9,212 nucleotides of DNA from an uncultured Bacilli bacterium (GTDB lineage Bacteria; Bacillota_I; Bacilli_A; RF39; UBA660), in assembly GCA_910586295.1 (NCBI GenBank), contig CAJUGE010000049.1:1-9212 (forward strand), read 5' to 3'. Of this stretch, positions 7,901 through 9,212 are shown piece after piece (the first letter of the stretch is position 1; the number at the start of each line of letters is the position of its first letter). Under the pieces are notes generated by a model. The model did not search any database, was not told the origin of the DNA, and saw only the letters and a list, made by a program, of their open reading frames with translations. The position numbers and the translations under genes are program-made.

Positions 7901-8427
7901 CTAGAGTTGGAGCAGTAGCAGAATTTTCTAGCACAGGAAAACTAAAACCTAAAAAAGACTTATTTCAAATTGCTATGAACATCCCAAATGTATATGTAGC
8001 AAGTGTAAGTGCAGGAGCTTCTAGAGAACAAACTATAAAATCTTTCAAAGAAGCAAATGAACATAATGGACCAAGCGTAATAATCGCTTATAGCCCTTGT
8101 ATCGCACATGGAATAAAAGGTGGTTTATCTAATAGTATAGAAGAACAAAAATTACTTGTAGAAAGTGGCTACAACATTCTAATGAGATACTTACCAGAAG
8201 AAGATAAACTATATATAGACTCAAAAGAACCTAACTTCCAATTATATGAAACAGTATTTGCAAAAGAAATGAGATATAAAAACCTAGAAACTTTAAATGA
8301 AAAAGAATATGAAAGTCTTTACATAACTAATATGAATAATGCTAAAAAACGTTACGAATACTACGAAAGTATAAGTAATAGAAATAATACCATAGAAAAT
8401 AAAGAAAAAAACTTGAAATATATATAA
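4984..8427 (+). CDS. nifJ: Pyruvate:ferredoxin (flavodoxin) oxidoreductase
   Basis: This homodimeric-type enzyme of 1147 residues is close to the family length of about 1170-1190. It converts pyruvate, CoA and oxidised ferredoxin to acetyl-CoA, CO2 and reduced ferredoxin in the cytoplasm. The N-terminal domain starts with GIYPITPASPM and contains TASQGLLLMIPEMYKIAGEL and FGDHQDIYATR. The two-cluster ferredoxin domain has Cys673/676/679/683 and Cys728/731/734/738. The proximal-cluster ligands appear as Cys794 and Cys797 (CSGC), Cys822 (ATGCSS) and Cys1039 (PCIAHG), matching the known spacing in the Desulfovibrio africanus enzyme. The thiamine diphosphate site is GDGWAYDIGFGG from Gly930, with a following YSNTGGQTSKST. 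All expected ligands are present, so it should be active and oxygen-sensitive. The ATG at 4984 follows AGGTGAT by 3 nt. It has its own promoter, and its glycosyltransferase neighbours give no functional link. Confidence 0.98.
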   Translation: MKNLKVLDGNEACALASYRFTENCGIYPITPASPMATLTDKWASRGDKNIFGENVKVVEMQSEAGAAGFVHGSLQAGILTTSFTASQGLLLMIPEMYKIAGELLPGVIHVAARSLSTHALSIFGDHQDIYATRMTGFAMLSSANVQDAYYLSLISHLSAIKGSVPFLHFMDGFRTSHEINKINVLEDEIIKTLIDYDSLKKFRNRSLNIGKSITRGVSETEDVYFQNTEARNKYYEELPNIVNEYMEKINELTGSAYKPFTYFGSSHANHIIVAMGSVTDTIKKVVEDLNNQGESVGIITVHLYRPFSAKYFLNVLPKTVEKITVLDRTKEAGSLAEPLYLDICATLKGENIEVVGGRYGLSSKNTTPSQIKSVFDNMNKYKMKDHFTIGIVDDVTKTSLEEKEYQLIEKYKEIKVYGFGSDGMVSASKNILKVIGKKDGNYIQGYFEYDSKKSGGVTISHLRISDTQINAPYYLIEPNLVVVSKDSYLEKYDVLEGIKKGGIFLLNSNMTDEELNKYIPNYLKTKIKENNIKFFVTNADTLAEKYKLHGKINNIISMYILKMLGVNGEDIVLFKENIKSVYSDKGNDVIESNIKALDESIDYLREFDISKLTETKSHKEPTGLIETMLSRRANDLKVSDFISHADGTFDGGSSASDKRKISNLVPKWCKENCIECNACAFICPHAVIRPVSLTENEIKSSPIEKVDTIPSLGEENKGYYLSINTENCTGCNLCAKVCPGKNGEKALIMDTPNHEEDKICDYFSEKHVNTTSFSKYSVKGLGFTKPLFEFPGACSGCGETVYLRTLTGLYGEEIVIANATGCSSIYGASLPCTPYQIPWISSLFEDNAEFGLGLHTAYKAARKTIKEIMLETKDQVDTETKEIFKTWIDNQDNSEITLKVQSELKRKKIREDLKDLLDYIPSRKVWIVGGDGWAYDIGFGGLDHVLRTNENIKVLVLDTEVYSNTGGQTSKSTRVGAVAEFSSTGKLKPKKDLFQIAMNIPNVYVASVSAGASREQTIKSFKEANEHNGPSVIIAYSPCIAHGIKGGLSNSIEEQKLLVESGYNILMRYLPEEDKLYIDSKEPNFQLYETVFAKEMRYKNLETLNEKEYESLYITNMNNAKKRYEYYESISNRNNTIENKEKNLKYI

Positions 8428-8441
8428 AAAAGAGTTAAAAT
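8413..8441 (+). promoter_or_regulatory. Promoter of the lipoprotein gene, nested in the nifJ end
   Basis: TTGAAA (8413-8418), a 17-bp spacer and TAAAAT (8436-8441) each differ from the sigma-A consensus by one base. The -35 lies in the last codons of nifJ. The transcript should start near 8448, inside the palindrome AAGCGCTT (8446-8453). This gives a leader of about 20 nt with AAAGGAGG. No terminator follows nifJ, so the gene may also be read from the nifJ promoter. Confidence 0.6.
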
Positions 8442-8445
8442 TATC

Positions 8446-8453
8446 AAGCGCTT
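8446..8453. repeat. 8-bp palindrome at the predicted transcript start
   Basis: AAGCGCTT is a perfect palindrome located where the transcript of the lipoprotein gene should begin, just before AAAGGAGG. It could be an operator, or chance. It is notable only for its GC-rich centre in AT-rich surroundings. Confidence 0.25.
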
Positions 8454-8467
8454 AAAGGAGGAAAAAA

Positions 8468-9055
8468 ATGACAAAAGAAAAAAAAGTAGCATTAGCATTA
8501 ACAGGAGTTATGCTATTTGGAGCGACAACAACAAGTTTAACTGGATGTAAAACTAAAGAAAAACAAGAAACAGGAATAAGTGTAAGTGAAACATCAATAG
8601 ACACAAAAGACATAGTTGTAATCGATACATATAATCCTAATGTACTAAGTAATGGAATGGAAGGAAGATATGTGATTATGTATAAAATATGGACTGAACA
8701 TTCAGAAGAATTAGATTTACCAAATAACAAATCACAAACATATATCTATAGAGATGTAAAAAATAACAAATGCATAGGAATGTTTACCGAATATGAAGAC
8801 GGCGAGGCAATATTTGCATATGGACCAGAAAATTTAGGAGAATTTAGTTCTACAATATTGGTAGATAAAACTAAAGATAAAAGTTGGTATGGAAATTTAT
8901 CAAATTTAATAGATTCTAATTCATTAAAAATTGCATATGAAATAGACGAATTATTAGAAATATATGATATACTAAACGAAGGTTATATTGAAGAAAACCA
9001 AATAGAAACGTATAATGGCAAAGTAAAACTAGCATACACGTTAGAAATAAAATAA
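8468..9055 (+). CDS. Secreted lipoprotein of unknown function
   Basis: The ATG at 8468 follows a very strong AAAGGAGG by 6 nt. The 195-residue product begins with a lipoprotein signal: a basic start (KEKK), a hydrophobic stretch (VALALTGVMLFGA) and the lipobox LTGC, with the lipidated cysteine at residue 27. After cleavage it should be anchored on the outer face of the cytoplasmic membrane. Next comes a Ser/Thr/Lys-rich linker (about 28-50). A mixed domain then carries MEGRYVIMYKIWTEHSEELDLP, YIYRDVKNNKCIGMF and a Glu-rich C-terminal part with LDLIY-like helical stretches. I do not recognise the family. Similar short lipoproteins with a signal, linker and one small domain are common in gut Firmicutes. 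It has one likely promoter of its own. An IS3 element begins 11 bp past its stop. Confidence 0.9.
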   Translation: MTKEKKVALALTGVMLFGATTTSLTGCKTKEKQETGISVSETSIDTKDIVVIDTYNPNVLSNGMEGRYVIMYKIWTEHSEELDLPNNKSQTYIYRDVKNNKCIGMFTEYEDGEAIFAYGPENLGEFSSTILVDKTKDKSWYGNLSNLIDSNSLKIAYEIDELLEIYDILNEGYIEENQIETYNGKVKLAYTLEIK

Positions 9056-9066
9056 AACTCCAAATT

Positions 9067-9095
9067 TGAACTGTACCCCATAATTCGGACAGTTT
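9067..9095 (+). repeat. Terminal inverted repeat (left) of the IS element
   Basis: The segment starts TGAACTGTACCCCA and ends GACAGTTT. Within it, AACTGT (9069-9074) and ACAGTT (9089-9094) form a small inner inverted repeat. The assignment rests on resemblance to known IS3-group ends, and the matching right end is outside the window. Confidence 0.6.
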
Positions 9096-9112
9096 AATAA
9101 AAAACGCTTTTT

Positions 9113-9149
9113 AACCATAGGATTTAAATTGATTTTATGGTTTTTTCTT
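9113..9149 (+). terminator. Hairpin with T-tract inside the IS left end
   Basis: AACCATA (9113-9119) pairs with TATGGTT (9136-9142) across a 16-nt loop, and a run of six T then CTT follows. It probably stops transcripts entering from the lipoprotein gene, which has no terminator of its own. Such 5' hairpins protect IS elements from external transcription. The long loop makes it moderate in strength. Confidence 0.6.
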
Positions 9150-9157
9150 GTTATATT
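9129..9157 (+). promoter_or_regulatory. Promoter of the IS transposase
   Basis: TTGATT (9129-9134), 17 bp, then TATATT (9152-9157), preceded by TGT as an extended -10. It overlaps the right arm of the hairpin at 9113-9149. The same bases thus serve termination of incoming transcripts and initiation of the transposase message. Confidence 0.5.
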
Positions 9158-9174
9158 CTACTTTGAGGTGAATT

Positions 9175-9212
9175 ATGGAAAGAAAAAATTTTACAGAAGA
9201 AGAAATAAACAA
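9175..9212 (+). CDS. IS3-family transposase orfA (helix-turn-helix), 5' fragment
   Basis: The ATG at 9175 follows GAGGTG (9165-9170) by 4 nt and reads MERKNFTEEEIN to the edge of the window. The start of the helix-turn-helix orfA of IS150-like transposases in Firmicutes looks like this (RK.FTEEEI...). With only 12 residues visible, the call depends mainly on the terminal repeat and hairpin upstream. Confidence 0.6.
   Translation, partial: MERKNFTEEEIN

Larger units (their letters stand above)
9067..9212 (+). mobile_element. Left end of an IS3-family (IS150-like) element, partial
   Basis: TGAACTGTACCCCATAAT starting at 9067 continues to CGGACAGTT, ending about 9094. It resembles IS150-group termini of the form TGxACTGxACCCCAxAA...GACA. 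A hairpin, a promoter and an orfA start follow in the expected order. Only one end is in the window, so the right repeat, the target duplication and the integrity of the element cannot be judged. Confidence 0.72.

Noticed and set aside
573..8730. Minus-strand open frames scattered through the window
   Set aside because: All lie opposite recognised coding sequence or the decayed genes, have no ribosome binding sites, and their products look like low-complexity hydrophobic shadows.
1..9212. CRISPR array, tRNA or rRNA genes, riboswitch
   Set aside because: No regularly spaced direct repeats, no cloverleaf or rRNA-like sequence, and intergenic gaps are too short for known riboswitches.
1..9212. 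Mycoplasma-type code with TGA as tryptophan
   Set aside because: TGA ends the TPR frame at 1552-1554 and the fusion gene at 3269-3271 exactly where the family ends, and tryptophans are encoded by TGG.

Overview
This is a low-GC, A-rich window that reads with the standard bacterial code: TGA is used as a stop, and Trp is TGG. Purine-rich ribosome binding sites, AGA-dominated arginine codons, a pyruvate:ferredoxin oxidoreductase and an IS3-type insertion sequence point to an anaerobic, fermentative Firmicute-like bacterium (Bacillota, or a gut Bacilli/'Tenericutes' lineage). No closer placement is possible from the sequence alone.

Layout: (1) Positions 1-1554 hold two genes that are both broken. 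The first (149-660) encodes a small acidic-motif protein with a possible TOPRIM-like fold. It is split by one missing base. The second (683-1554) encodes a TPR-type protein, split by one missing base and one in-frame TAA. (2) Positions 1555-1672 are a compact intergenic region. It holds an intrinsic terminator, two perfect DnaA-box consensus 9-mers exactly 30 bp apart, and a promoter. (3) Positions 1673-4904 are a polysaccharide glycosyltransferase group. It starts with a GT4 glycosyltransferase fused to an Alg14-like domain. Next is an Alg13-like partner, translationally coupled by a TTGA overlap. After a terminator and a new promoter comes a second GT4 enzyme. (4) Positions 4984-8427 encode a full-length nifJ-type pyruvate:ferredoxin oxidoreductase with its own promoter. 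(5) Positions 8468-9055 encode an unrecognised secreted lipoprotein, with a promoter nested in the end of nifJ. (6) From about 9067 to the window edge is the left end of an IS3-family element: terminal repeat, terminator-like hairpin, promoter, and the first codons of its orfA.

The glycosyltransferases probably add sugars to a lipid-linked or surface glycan. The Alg14-like domain should tether and assist the catalytic Alg13-like protein, while the GT4 domains act on other steps. nifJ is core energy metabolism and seems to be only a neighbour. The main points of interest are the decayed left block, the GT4-Alg14 fusion with its coupled Alg13, the paired DnaA boxes at a terminator, and the IS inserted 11 bp past the lipoprotein stop. 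I see no strong evidence for a wholly new system.
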